Source: Porticoccaceae bacterium
GTDB lineage: Bacteria; Pseudomonadota; Gammaproteobacteria; Pseudomonadales; Porticoccaceae
DNA length: 42,008 bases
Direction of reading: 5' to 3'
Assembly: GCA_024644585.1 (NCBI GenBank)
Contig: JAHEHM010000014.1
Span: forward strand, 20,324 to 62,331
Under the pieces are notes generated by a model. That model saw nothing but the letters and a program-made list of their open reading frames with translations. It was not told the DNA's origin and did no database searches. Positions within the stretch are counted from its first letter, which is position 1. Every line of letters starts with the position of its first letter. Positions 28,048 through 35,592 of this stretch are shown in pieces. The position numbers were made by a program, and so were the translations under genes.

Positions 28048-28078
28048 TGATGCATAATCCTGTTGTAGTAATTAAAAT

Positions 28079-28101
28079 CCACTGAACTTTCTGTTCACTG
28101 G
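28079..28101 (-). promoter_or_regulatory. Imperfect hairpin in the rpsU leader
   Basis: CCAGTGAAC-AGAAA-GTTCAGTGG, nine pairs with one mismatch, lies between the predicted rpsU transcription start and its ATG. It may be a leader structure controlling S21 synthesis; function is inferred from position only. Confidence 0.4.
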
Positions 28102-28117
28102 TATTAAGGGCGCGTAG

Positions 28118-28146
28118 TCTATACATTTCCTCTTATTGATGCAAAA
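28118..28146 (-). promoter_or_regulatory. Predicted sigma-70 promoter of rpsU
   Basis: On the minus strand, -35 TTTTGC (28146-28141), a 17-bp spacer and -10 TATAGA (28123-28118), followed by CTACGCGCCC, a GC-rich discriminator typical of stringently controlled ribosomal promoters. The start codon is about 70 bp downstream. Confidence 0.6.
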
Positions 28147-28329
28147 TCTTTTTACCTTTAACTGCAATTTTGGGTGGTTATTAAGTAGTTTTTAGTCAAA
28201 ATTTACTATTAGAGCCCAATTTACACGCTTCATGGACTGTTTTTCTAATGAAAAAATAGTGGCAACTGGGTTCACAGAAACTCCCTTTGAGGTTAAAGTT
28301 GCAGGCTATAACCATAGATTAAAAACACA

Positions 28330-29358
28330 ATGCTTGTATTAGGAATTGAAACATCCTGCGATGAAACCGGTTTCGCTATTTATGATAGCGAAAGGGGTCT
28401 TCTTGCCCATTGTTTATATTCTCAGGTGGCTTTGCATGCTGACTACGGTGGCGTTGTCCCTGAGTTGGCCTCTCGCGACCATGTGCGAAAGATTTTACCT
28501 ATGTTTAATCAGGTGCTTGCCGAGGCCGGTGTCACCAAACAGGCGCTGGATGGCATTGCTTATACCGCAGGCCCAGGATTGATGGGGGCATTAATGGTTG
28601 GTGGTTCTATGGCCACTGCCTTGGGTTTTACCCTGGATATCCCTGTAGTGGGTGTTCATCATATGGAAGGTCATTTGCTGGCGCCTATGCTGGAAGATAA
28701 GCCCCCGGAGTTTCCCTTTGTTGCTCTGTTAGTTTCTGGGGGGCATACCCAGTTAGTTTCAGTGAAGGGCATTGGTGACTATAAACTTTTGGGTGAGTCT
28801 CTTGACGATGCTGCTGGTGAGGCCTTTGATAAAACCGCTAAAATGTTGGATCTAGATTATCCCGGTGGCCCAGTTTTAGCCAAATTGGCTGAAAAGGGCC
28901 ACCTCAATCGTTTTGATTTCCCAAGACCGATGACCGATAAACCGGGTTTAGATTTTAGTTTTTCTGGGCTTAAAACTCATACTAGAAATCTGATCGAAAA
29001 GCATCGCGGTAGTGATGTGCTCCCCGATCAGCAGACTACCTATGACATCTGTGCGGGGTTCCAAGAGGCGGTAGTGGATACGCTAACCATCAAATGTAAG
29101 CGCGCCTTAAAGCAAACTAATATGAAGCGCTTGGTAATTGCCGGTGGTGTTTCTGCCAATAAGCGCCTACGTCAGAAATTAGAGGCTGAGTTAATGCAAT
29201 TTGATGCTCAGGTTTTCTATGCTCGTCATGAGTTTTGCACGGATAATGGTGCTATGATCGCCTATGCGGGCTGTCAGCGGTTACTGGCAGGTGAGCGCAG
29301 CGATCTGTCGTTGTCGGTGACACCGCGCTGGCCTCTGCAAAGCCTTTCTTCAATTTAA
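28330..29358 (+). CDS. tsaD: tRNA t6A37 threonylcarbamoyltransferase TsaD
   Basis: 342 residues. Family opening is [17 protein letters not shown]. Metal-binding histidines are H111 and H115 (HHMEGH). Later come [11 protein letters not shown], the [14 protein letters not shown] segment, FSFSGLKT and the ATP-site [13 protein letters not shown]. It transfers the threonylcarbamoyl group to A37 of ANN-reading tRNAs with TsaB and TsaE; tsaE is at 4850. It is divergent from rpsU across 282 bp. There is no ribosome site before the ATG; TATAAC at 28304-28309 could be a -10, giving a very short leader. Confidence 0.97.
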   Translation: MLVLGIETSCDETGFAIYDSERGLLAHCLYSQVALHADYGGVVPELASRDHVRKILPMFNQVLAEAGVTKQALDGIAYTAGPGLMGALMVGGSMATALGFTLDIPVVGVHHMEGHLLAPMLEDKPPEFPFVALLVSGGHTQLVSVKGIGDYKLLGESLDDAAGEAFDKTAKMLDLDYPGGPVLAKLAEKGHLNRFDFPRPMTDKPGLDFSFSGLKTHTRNLIEKHRGSDVLPDQQTTYDICAGFQEAVVDTLTIKCKRALKQTNMKRLVIAGGVSANKRLRQKLEAELMQFDAQVFYARHEFCTDNGAMIAYAGCQRLLAGERSDLSLSVTPRWPLQSLSSI

Positions 29359-29369
29359 GGAACCAATTA

Positions 29370-29741
29370 ATGGATATTGTTTACATAAGAGACTTGCGAA
29401 TAGAGACTATTATTGGCATCTATGACTGGGAGCGCGAAGTTAAGCAAACAGTCAGTTTAGATCTTGAGATGGCCCATGATATTCGAAAAGCGGGTGAAAC
29501 AGACGATATTCAATATGCACTAAATTATAAGTCGATTGCTAAACGTCTTATTGCTTTTATCGAGCAAAGTGAGTTTTTGCTGGTTGAGCGAATGGCAGAA
29601 GAAGTTGCGGCTATTGTTATGAATGAATTTTCTGTCCCCTGGCTGCGACTTCGGTTAAGTAAACCTGGCGCCTTACGTGGTTCAAAGGATGTGGGTATTC
29701 TGTTGGAGCGCGGTGAAAAGCCTGCTGGAGTGCCTATTTAA
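29370..29741 (+). CDS. folB: Dihydroneopterin aldolase FolB
   Basis: 123 residues. The opening DIVYIRDLRIETIIGIYDWERE is the family signature, with the catalytic-region segments ALNYKSIAKRLIAFIE and LVERMAEEVAAI, and the C-terminal LRLSKPGALRGSKDVGILLER. It cleaves dihydroneopterin to hydroxymethyl-dihydropterin in folate synthesis, and the next gene, folK, uses that product. It starts 11 bp after tsaD and its stop overlaps the folK ATG (TAATG). Confidence 0.95.
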   Translation: MDIVYIRDLRIETIIGIYDWEREVKQTVSLDLEMAHDIRKAGETDDIQYALNYKSIAKRLIAFIEQSEFLLVERMAEEVAAIVMNEFSVPWLRLRLSKPGALRGSKDVGILLERGEKPAGVPI

Positions 29742-30238
29742 TGGCACGCATATACCTAAGCTTAGGTAGCAATATTGAGCGAGAGCAGCATATTTGTGCC
29801 GCTCTTGATGCGCTGTCGAATTCTTTTGGTGAATTAGAAATTTCCACGGTCTTTGAATCTATTGCTGTAGGGTTTGAGGGTGATAGTTTCTATAATTTGG
29901 TTGTAGGTATTCAAGCCGATCAGTCTGTGGGTGAAATTACTAAAATTTTAAAGCATATCGAAGACTGTAATGGGCGTGATCGCAGTGCCCCCAAGTTTGG
30001 CCCGCGTAGTCTGGATATAGATATCCTAACAGTTGATGATTTAGTGGGTGAAATTGATGGAATTCGATTACCCAGAAACGAAGTACTAAAGAATGCTTTT
30101 GTACTTCAGCCTTTGGCTGAACTAGCGCCGCAGATGTTGCATCCAGAAACCCATCAAACTATGGCAGACCATTGGCAGGCTTTTGATAAGCAAAGCCAGA
30201 AGTTATGGCCGGTTGATTTTAACTGGCCATCTAGTTAG
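29741..30238 (+). CDS. folK: 6-hydroxymethyl-7,8-dihydropterin pyrophosphokinase FolK
   Basis: 165 residues. Motifs are YLSLGSNIERE, the FYNLVVGIQAD strand, HIEDCNGRDRSAPKFGPRSLDIDIL (metal-binding DIDI) and LPRNEVLKNAFVLQPLAELAP. It transfers pyrophosphate from ATP to the pterin made by FolB. It is translationally coupled to folB. The next gene, a pteridine reductase on the other strand, ends 3 bp away. Confidence 0.96.
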   Translation: MARIYLSLGSNIEREQHICAALDALSNSFGELEISTVFESIAVGFEGDSFYNLVVGIQADQSVGEITKILKHIEDCNGRDRSAPKFGPRSLDIDILTVDDLVGEIDGIRLPRNEVLKNAFVLQPLAELAPQMLHPETHQTMADHWQAFDKQSQKLWPVDFNWPSS

Positions 30239-30241
30239 TCG

Positions 30242-30991
30242 CTAAAGGCTGGTTGAGCTACCGCCATCTACGGCAATGGTTTGCCCAGTCACATAGCTGG
30301 CATCTATCGCAAGAAAAAACACCGCATCTGCGATATCCGATTCCCTACCCAAGCGTCCCATGGGGACATTGCTGAGAACAGCCTGTTGTTTTTCAATATC
30401 GTCTTCTTCGTGCTCGGGCCACAAAATGGCACCCGGGGCTACTGAATTAACCCTCACTTCAGGGGCTAGCTCCAGTGCAAGAGTTTTTGTCATAGCGATG
30501 TTACCTGCCTTGGCAATGGTATAGATAGGGTGATTAGCCAGTGCTTGACGGGCATGCATATCTGAAATGTTCACCACAGATCCGGAATATTTTTTTAGCA
30601 GTGAACTGAGTTGTTGGGTTAGGAAGAAGGGCCCGCGCAAATTACTACCCACCAAATCATCCCACTGAGCCTGGTCACAGTCCTCAAGGGGCGTTGGATA
30701 AAAACTTGAGGCGTTATTAACCAGAACATCTAATCTACCTAGGCTAGTGACTAATTTGGCAATTTTTTCAATTCCATCGGAACTACTCAGATTAGCCTGC
30801 ACCATCAGGCAGCTATCAGCATCCTTTTGATTAAGTGATTCGCATAACTTATCAGCATCAACAGCAGATTGGTTGTAGTGAATCACTACCAAATAGTTGG
30901 CCTGGTGAAACAGATGGGCAATATTGGCGCCAATACGTCGGGCGGCACCGGTAATTAAAACAATTTTTTCACGTTTATTCGGCTTAGCCAT
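30242..30991 (-). CDS. SDR-family pteridine reductase (PTR1/FolM-like)
   Basis: 249 residues, Rossmann SDR fold. The cofactor motif is TGAARRIG, with Arg at 18-19 favouring NADPH. NNASSFYPTPL is the PTR1 signature. Catalytic residues are D144 (NISDMHA), Y157 and K161 (PIYTIAK); the D-to-Y spacing of 13 equals that of trypanosomatid PTR1. It likely reduces dihydropterins or dihydrofolate to tetrahydro forms, like FolM, and sits beside folB-folK, which supports a pterin role. A simple alternative is another SDR oxidoreductase. It lies 4 bp downstream of cca on the same strand and is probably cotranscribed with it. Confidence 0.85.
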   Translation of the reverse strand: MAKPNKREKIVLITGAARRIGANIAHLFHQANYLVVIHYNQSAVDADKLCESLNQKDADSCLMVQANLSSSDGIEKIAKLVTSLGRLDVLVNNASSFYPTPLEDCDQAQWDDLVGSNLRGPFFLTQQLSSLLKKYSGSVVNISDMHARQALANHPIYTIAKAGNIAMTKTLALELAPEVRVNSVAPGAILWPEHEEDDIEKQQAVLSNVPMGRLGRESDIADAVFFLAIDASYVTGQTIAVDGGSSTSL

Positions 30992-30995
30992 AGGA

Positions 30996-32225
30996 TCATA
31001 TTCCGTTATTGGTCTTAAATTCAGTTAACTGTTGTATTTGACGCTGATTAAGTTGCTTGCCAATTTCAGCACCGGTTACGCCCTGAGCAACAAGGTCTGA
31101 AATATCAGCCTGACTCACTGTCTCAAGGGCGGCGAGCAGATAATCTTTAGAAGGGTACGCAGCATCTTCAAATCCAGCTCTTCCTTTAATGTCTGCTTCA
31201 CAGCAGGTTAAGAAATCTCTCAATTTATCGGGCGATCGAATGGCGCCAATACTTTGAAATAGCTTAAGTAATGTTGCAGGTTTAAGTTCTAATGCTTTGT
31301 GGCAGTGAAGGTGAAACTCAGTTACTGCCATGGCTAACTGGCGATGTCTATTAGGCACAGTTAAACGATCACAGATCGCTTTAACCAGAGGTAATCCGCG
31401 TTTTTCATGACCCGAATGACTTGGCAGAACATCTTCAGGGGTTATGGCTTTGCCCACATCGTGCACCAATACCGCAAACCGAATCGCTTCGCAATCGGTG
31501 AGTTTGGTGGCGGCTTCAAGTGCCATAAGAGTATGAATGCCGGTATCAATTTCAGGATGGTAGTCAGCGCGCTGAGGAACGCCAAACAATGCATCGACTT
31601 CAGGTAACAACACCTCGAGAGCATTGCAGGCCTTGAGCACTTCAAAAAACACCTGAGGCGACTGCTCTGTGAGAGCGCGACTGGTTTCTTTCCATACTCT
31701 TTCGGCCACCAGAAATTCCATCTCACCTTTTGCCACTATGGATTTCATTAGCTCCATGGTTTCTGGGGCTACAGTGAACCCTAAATGCGCATAGCGGGCT
31801 GCAAATCGTGCGACTCGTAATACTCTTAATGGGTCTTCGGTGAAAGCTTCTGAGACATGACGTAAGAGCTTTTTTTCTAGATCTTTCTGTCCGCCAAACG
31901 GGTCAATAATATGGCCTGTGTCATCTTGGGCCATGGCATTAATGGTCAGATCTCGCCGAATTAAATCCTCTTCGAGACTGACTTCGGTTGAGGTATAAAA
32001 TTCAAAACCTTTGTAGCCATGTCCGGATTTTCTTTCGGTTCTAGCCAGTGCATATTCTTCACCAGTTTTAGGGTGAAGAAAGACCGGAAAATCCTGACCT
32101 ACAGGCTTATAACCCAGATCTGTCATCTGTTCTGGGGTGGCACCCACCACTACCCAGTCATTTTCGCTACTCGGGTAGTTGATTAAGCTGTCGCGAACTG
32201 CGCCGCCGACTAAATATATTTGCAT
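30996..32225 (-). CDS. cca: Multifunctional CCA-adding tRNA nucleotidyltransferase with HD domain
   Basis: 409 residues, the long gammaproteobacterial type. The N-terminus YLVGGAVRDSL forms the nucleotidyltransferase fold, then PVGQDFPVFLHP, RRDLTINAMAQD and DPLRVLRVARFAARY (flexible loop and nucleotide recognition). The HD phosphohydrolase part holds LVHDVGKAITP with HSGHEKRG. It adds or repairs CCA ends. Oddity: the usual catalytic D-x-D after the glycine motif reads E21-N22-D23 (SSENDW), so the first carboxylate is Glu, a conservative change but at a key position. ORFs at 31407 and 31442 are shadows. Confidence 0.95.
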   Translation of the reverse strand: MQIYLVGGAVRDSLINYPSSENDWVVVGATPEQMTDLGYKPVGQDFPVFLHPKTGEEYALARTERKSGHGYKGFEFYTSTEVSLEEDLIRRDLTINAMAQDDTGHIIDPFGGQKDLEKKLLRHVSEAFTEDPLRVLRVARFAARYAHLGFTVAPETMELMKSIVAKGEMEFLVAERVWKETSRALTEQSPQVFFEVLKACNALEVLLPEVDALFGVPQRADYHPEIDTGIHTLMALEAATKLTDCEAIRFAVLVHDVGKAITPEDVLPSHSGHEKRGLPLVKAICDRLTVPNRHRQLAMAVTEFHLHCHKALELKPATLLKLFQSIGAIRSPDKLRDFLTCCEADIKGRAGFEDAAYPSKDYLLAALETVSQADISDLVAQGVTGAEIGKQLNQRQIQQLTEFKTNNGI

Positions 32226-32279
32226 CAGGATCTCTCAAGTTTAATGCATTGTAGATCGCATACTGTTTCATCTCAAACC

Positions 32280-32299
32280 ATTGACTGCATCAAGTCAAT
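32280..32299. promoter_or_regulatory. Hairpin upstream of cca
   Basis: ATTGACT-GCATCA-AGTCAAT, a perfect 7-bp dyad in the 265-bp divergent gap between cca and the small acidic gene. It may be an operator or leader hairpin. Two adjacent palindromes, CGTTAACG and TTCGTACGAA (32388-32405), lie nearer the small gene. No gene is seen in the gap. Confidence 0.3.
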
Positions 32300-32490
32300 A
32301 TTTTGCTGAGATGGCCCTACATTTACGCTATTTATCCAATCAGCTATTAATATAAGAATAAATAAATAATCCTGATGATCCTCTGCTCGTTAACGTTCGT
32401 ACGAAAAATTGTTACTTATTGAAAGACTAAATGATGTTTTCATTGAGTCATAAGACAGGCTATTTATTTACGTGGATAATAGGAGTTTCT

Positions 32491-32715
32491 ATGTCTAGTG
32501 ATATAGAAGAGGTTGTAGAATTTGCTTCGGGTTATGATTCTTCAGATCATCAGCCGCCAAACATGGCCTCAAATGCCAGTTCCGAGGACAGTTCTTCTCT
32601 AAAAGAAAAGTTTAAACAGAGCAGTCATTCTAGAAAGCGACTTGAGGAAAAGCTGGAACAATCGAAAATTGACCGTGAGGTTAAGGATTTTGATTATGAG
32701 GATTTCGAAGACTAG
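32491..32715 (+). CDS. Small acidic conserved-type protein of unknown function
   Basis: The track ORF starts at 32431, but AGGAG at 32481-32485 places the start at the ATG at 32491, giving 74 residues (MSSDIEEVVEF...). The N-terminal half is Ser/Asp-rich and probably disordered; the C-terminal half is a charged helix (RKRLEEKLEQSKIDREV) ending in an acidic tail DFDYEDFED. There is no signal or membrane segment. The helix-plus-acidic-tail layout is reminiscent of the small PA3496-type proteins of pseudomonads, but I am not sure. It lies between cca and the ccm operon, 94 bp before the ccmA TTG. Confidence 0.65.
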   Translation: MSSDIEEVVEFASGYDSSDHQPPNMASNASSEDSSSLKEKFKQSSHSRKRLEEKLEQSKIDREVKDFDYEDFED

Positions 32716-32809
32716 CTAACCCATTCAATAAACATTTCTAATGCCCACAGCATTTTCTGCTGTTTTTTGGCATAATACTGTTCTAATTTTTTTAGGATCA
32801 AACAGTCCA

Positions 32810-33442
32810 TTGACTACTCATACTGTTCTAAAAGTGGAAAGCTTGGCTTTTGAGCGCAATGATGCCGTTCTTTTTCAGCCGGTAGACTTTGAGCTAAAAG
32901 CTGGTGAAGCCTTGCAGATACTGGGTGTCAATGGCTCCGGTAAAACCACCTTATTCCAATTATTAACGGCTATTTTGCCCTCGAGCTCAGGGCAGATAAG
33001 TTATTGCGGACAGCCATTGAGCGACTGTCGCTATGAGTATCTTTCTGATGTTCTTTTTATAGGTCACCAGTCAGGAGTCAAAGCCGCTCTGACAGTCGAA
33101 GAAAATCTTCGCTGGATGAGCCCAAATAATACATCCTGTGAAAAAATTTCTGCTGCTCTTGAGGCGGTAGGTCTCAGCGAATATGCGCAAATACACTGTG
33201 CTAATCTTTCTGCCGGACAAAAGCGTCGCGTTGCCTTAGCGCGCCTAATGACTGCACAGGCAAAACTTTGGTTATTAGATGAGCCGTTAACCTCGCTGGA
33301 TAAGCAGGGTGTTGAATTAGTTGAGCGTTGCATGTGTCAGCATCTAACTCAGGGTGGTGCAATTCTGTTCTCATCGCATCAAGATCTAGCCCAGGTGACA
33401 ACCCGTAATTACAAGCTAGAACCTGTCGTGGAGGTGGCTTGA
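32810..33442 (+). CDS. ccmA: Heme exporter ATPase CcmA
   Basis: An ABC ATPase with Walker A GVNGSGKTTLF, signature LSAGQKRRVAL and Walker B LWLLDEPLTSLD. The track ORF begins at an ATG at 32741, but the first 23 residues (MPTAFSAVFWHNTV...) are unlike the family. A TTG at 32810 with AGGA upstream gives 210 residues, the normal CcmA length, so I prefer it; this start is inferred. With CcmB and CcmC it powers release of holo-CcmE in cytochrome c maturation. It overlaps ccmB as TGATG. Minus ORFs 33064 and 33201 are shadows. Confidence 0.93.
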   Translation: MTTHTVLKVESLAFERNDAVLFQPVDFELKAGEALQILGVNGSGKTTLFQLLTAILPSSSGQISYCGQPLSDCRYEYLSDVLFIGHQSGVKAALTVEENLRWMSPNNTSCEKISAALEAVGLSEYAQIHCANLSAGQKRRVALARLMTAQAKLWLLDEPLTSLDKQGVELVERCMCQHLTQGGAILFSSHQDLAQVTTRNYKLEPVVEVA

Positions 33443-34122
33443 TGGCGAATAACCTCTCGGGTGGATTTAAAGCCTATCTTCACAGAGATTTACTTATTGC
33501 ACTGAGAGATAGAGGTGACTTAAGTAAGCCACTGATGTTTTTCCTGCTAGTGGCTGTTATGGTGCCGCTTGCCATAGCACCAGAGGCAAGTAAGTTGTCG
33601 GCTATAGCACCGGGGCTAATATGGATTTTGGCATTGCTGGCTACGTTGCTTTCTATAGAGCGTCTATTTAGTGAAGACTATGCAGATGGCTCCCTTGAGC
33701 AACTATTAATAAGTCCGAATTTGTTAATGATGCCAATTTTGGGAAAAATTACCGCCCATTGGCTGGTTATTGGGTTGCCACTAACCCTGCTTTCACCGGT
33801 GATAGCTATTTGGTTTTCCTTGCCTATTTCAGCGATGGTCCCAATGATGCTCAGCCTTGCACTGGGAACCGCAGTGCTAAGTTTAATTGGTGCAGTGGGT
33901 GCTGCTCTGACTCTACCACGGCAGGGAGGGGTTTTATTGGCATTGCTGGTAATGCCTCTATATATGCCAGTATTGATATTTGGTAGTGCAACTATTCAAG
34001 CTGCGGTGGATGGTCTTAATTGGCTTGCCCCGCTGGCTATGTTGGCCGCACTTTTAGCGGTAGCCATTGTGTTATGTCCGCTGGCTATTTCAGCCGGTCT
34101 TAGGATTGCTAAGAATGGTTAA
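33442..34122 (+). CDS. ccmB: Heme exporter membrane subunit CcmB
   Basis: 226 residues from the ATG at 33442, which overlaps the ccmA stop; the track start one codon earlier is a TTG. Six hydrophobic segments are evident (for example MFFLLVAVMVPLAIA, LIWILALLATLLSI, GGVLLALLVMPLYMPVLIF). Family landmarks are FSEDYADGSLEQLLIS and LTLPRQGGVLLALLVMPLY. It is the membrane partner of CcmA. A 25-bp gap precedes ccmC. Confidence 0.95.
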   Translation: MANNLSGGFKAYLHRDLLIALRDRGDLSKPLMFFLLVAVMVPLAIAPEASKLSAIAPGLIWILALLATLLSIERLFSEDYADGSLEQLLISPNLLMMPILGKITAHWLVIGLPLTLLSPVIAIWFSLPISAMVPMMLSLALGTAVLSLIGAVGAALTLPRQGGVLLALLVMPLYMPVLIFGSATIQAAVDGLNWLAPLAMLAALLAVAIVLCPLAISAGLRIAKNG

Positions 34123-34147
34123 TTATTTAAAAGGGTTATTGAATTAA

Positions 34148-34912
34148 ATGAATTTTAATTTGCAATGGACTTGGTTTCACCGCTTAGGGTCACCCCGTTG
34201 GTTTTATCAGAAAACCCAGCGTTGGTTGCCATGGTTAGCGATTGCCACTTTAGCACTTTTGGTTACTGGTCTTGTTTGGGGGTTAGCTTTTGCGCCGCCC
34301 GATGCTAAGCAGGGCAATAGTTTTCGTATTATTTACCTGCATGTTCCTGCCTCAGTGGTCGCTCTTGCCGGTTACTATATTATGGCAATTTCAGGTGCAG
34401 TGGGCCTTATTTGGCGAATTAAATTATCCTTTATGCTGATGCGCTCTGCTGCGCCGATTGGCGCTGCGCTAACCTTTATAGCGCTGGTAACTGGCGCCAT
34501 TTGGGGTAAGCCGACCTGGGGTGCCTACTGGGTTTGGGATGCGCGAATTACCTCCATGCTTATCTTATTGTTCCTATACTTTGGAGTAATAGCCCTTAGG
34601 CATACCTATTCAAACAATGAAGCGGCCGATAAAGCGGGCGCCGTTTTGAGTCTAGTTGGCATGGTCAACGTACCTATAATCTACAAGTCTGTTGACTGGT
34701 GGCAGACGCTTCATCAGCCAGCCACCATTAAATTTACCGGTGCGCCTAGTATGCATCCTGATATGTTTGCGCCACTGGTGGTCATGATTATTGGCTTTTA
34801 CAGTTTTTATTCATTAGCACTTATTTTATTTGCCCGAGCAGAAATACTAAGACGAGAATATCGTGCTAGCTGGGTAAGACAGCTTGTTACAAATCAGCCG
34901 GCGGAGAAATAG
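34148..34912 (+). CDS. ccmC: Heme-handling membrane protein CcmC
   Basis: 254 residues with six transmembrane segments. The tryptophan-rich heme signature is WGKPTWGAYWVWDARITS, and the flanking axial histidines are in IYLHVPAS and the TLHQPATI region. CcmC loads heme on CcmE at the periplasmic face. It is followed at once by ccmD (1 bp gap). Confidence 0.97.
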   Translation: MNFNLQWTWFHRLGSPRWFYQKTQRWLPWLAIATLALLVTGLVWGLAFAPPDAKQGNSFRIIYLHVPASVVALAGYYIMAISGAVGLIWRIKLSFMLMRSAAPIGAALTFIALVTGAIWGKPTWGAYWVWDARITSMLILLFLYFGVIALRHTYSNNEAADKAGAVLSLVGMVNVPIIYKSVDWWQTLHQPATIKFTGAPSMHPDMFAPLVVMIIGFYSFYSLALILFARAEILRREYRASWVRQLVTNQPAEK

Positions 34913-34913
34913 A

Positions 34914-35132
34914 ATGTACTTTGATAGCTTACAGCAACTGATGTCGATGAATGGCCATGGCATCTATGTATGGTCATCCTTTGCAATTTCCGCTGTGGTA
35001 ATGATTGGGCTGATAGTTAAACCCCTTAGGCAAAAACAGGCTGCAATGAAAAATATCGAATTACAGATTAAATTGCAGGCCAGTAAACAGGCCGCAAAAC
35101 AGACAGAGGTCGCAGATGCACCCCATTCGTAA
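34914..35132 (+). CDS. ccmD: Cytochrome c maturation protein CcmD
   Basis: 72 residues from the ATG at 34914; the track start at 34884 lies inside ccmC. It begins MYFDSLQQLMSMNGHGIYVW, has one transmembrane helix (FAISAVVMIGLIV) and a basic, Lys/Gln-rich cytoplasmic tail. CcmD helps holo-CcmE leave the CcmABC complex. Its end overlaps the ccmE start by 17 bp. Confidence 0.9.
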   Translation: MYFDSLQQLMSMNGHGIYVWSSFAISAVVMIGLIVKPLRQKQAAMKNIELQIKLQASKQAAKQTEVADAPHS

Positions 35133-35592
35133 GCAAAGACTACAGGTTGTGTTACTTATTGTGGTTGCCAGTAGTGTCGCAGTGGGTCTAATGGCTTATA
35201 TGCTGGGTCAGAATGCTAATTATTTCTTTACGCCATCTCAGGTACTTCAGGGTGAGGCGCCAGAGAATGTCCGCATCAGGGCAGGGGGGATGGTAGTTGA
35301 AGGTTCTATTGAGCGTTCAACGGATTCTCTTGAGGTCAGTTTTTTAGTGACTGACGGCATGGCCAATCTTAAGGTGAGTTACAGCGGCATCTTGCCCGAT
35401 CTATTTGCCGAGGGTGAGGCAGCTATTGCTACAGGCAAGCTAGATGAAAACAACGTTCTGCAAGCGACTCAAGTGCTTGCCAAGCATGATGAAAATTATA
35501 CGCCGCCAGAAGTCGCTGACGCCATGAATAAAGCTTATGAGATGAAGCAAAAAGAAAAGCAACAGCAACAGTATCAAGAGGGCTACGAGTGA
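35116..35592 (+). CDS. ccmE: Heme chaperone CcmE
   Basis: 158 residues: an N-terminal anchor (about 9-30), then an OB-fold periplasmic domain. Heme attaches covalently to H124 in LAKHDENYTPPE, with Y128 as the usual partner, matching E. coli H130/Y134. The C-terminal tail is Gln/Lys-rich. It carries heme from CcmC to CcmF. Its stop overlaps the ccmF GTG start. Confidence 0.97.
   Translation: MHPIRKQRLQVVLLIVVASSVAVGLMAYMLGQNANYFFTPSQVLQGEAPENVRIRAGGMVVEGSIERSTDSLEVSFLVTDGMANLKVSYSGILPDLFAEGEAAIATGKLDENNVLQATQVLAKHDENYTPPEVADAMNKAYEMKQKEKQQQQYQEGYE

Noticed and set aside
32741-32809. CcmA starting at the ATG at 32741
   Set aside because: The extra 23 residues are hydrophobic and atypical, while the TTG at 32810 has a ribosome site and yields the usual protein. 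I am not certain.
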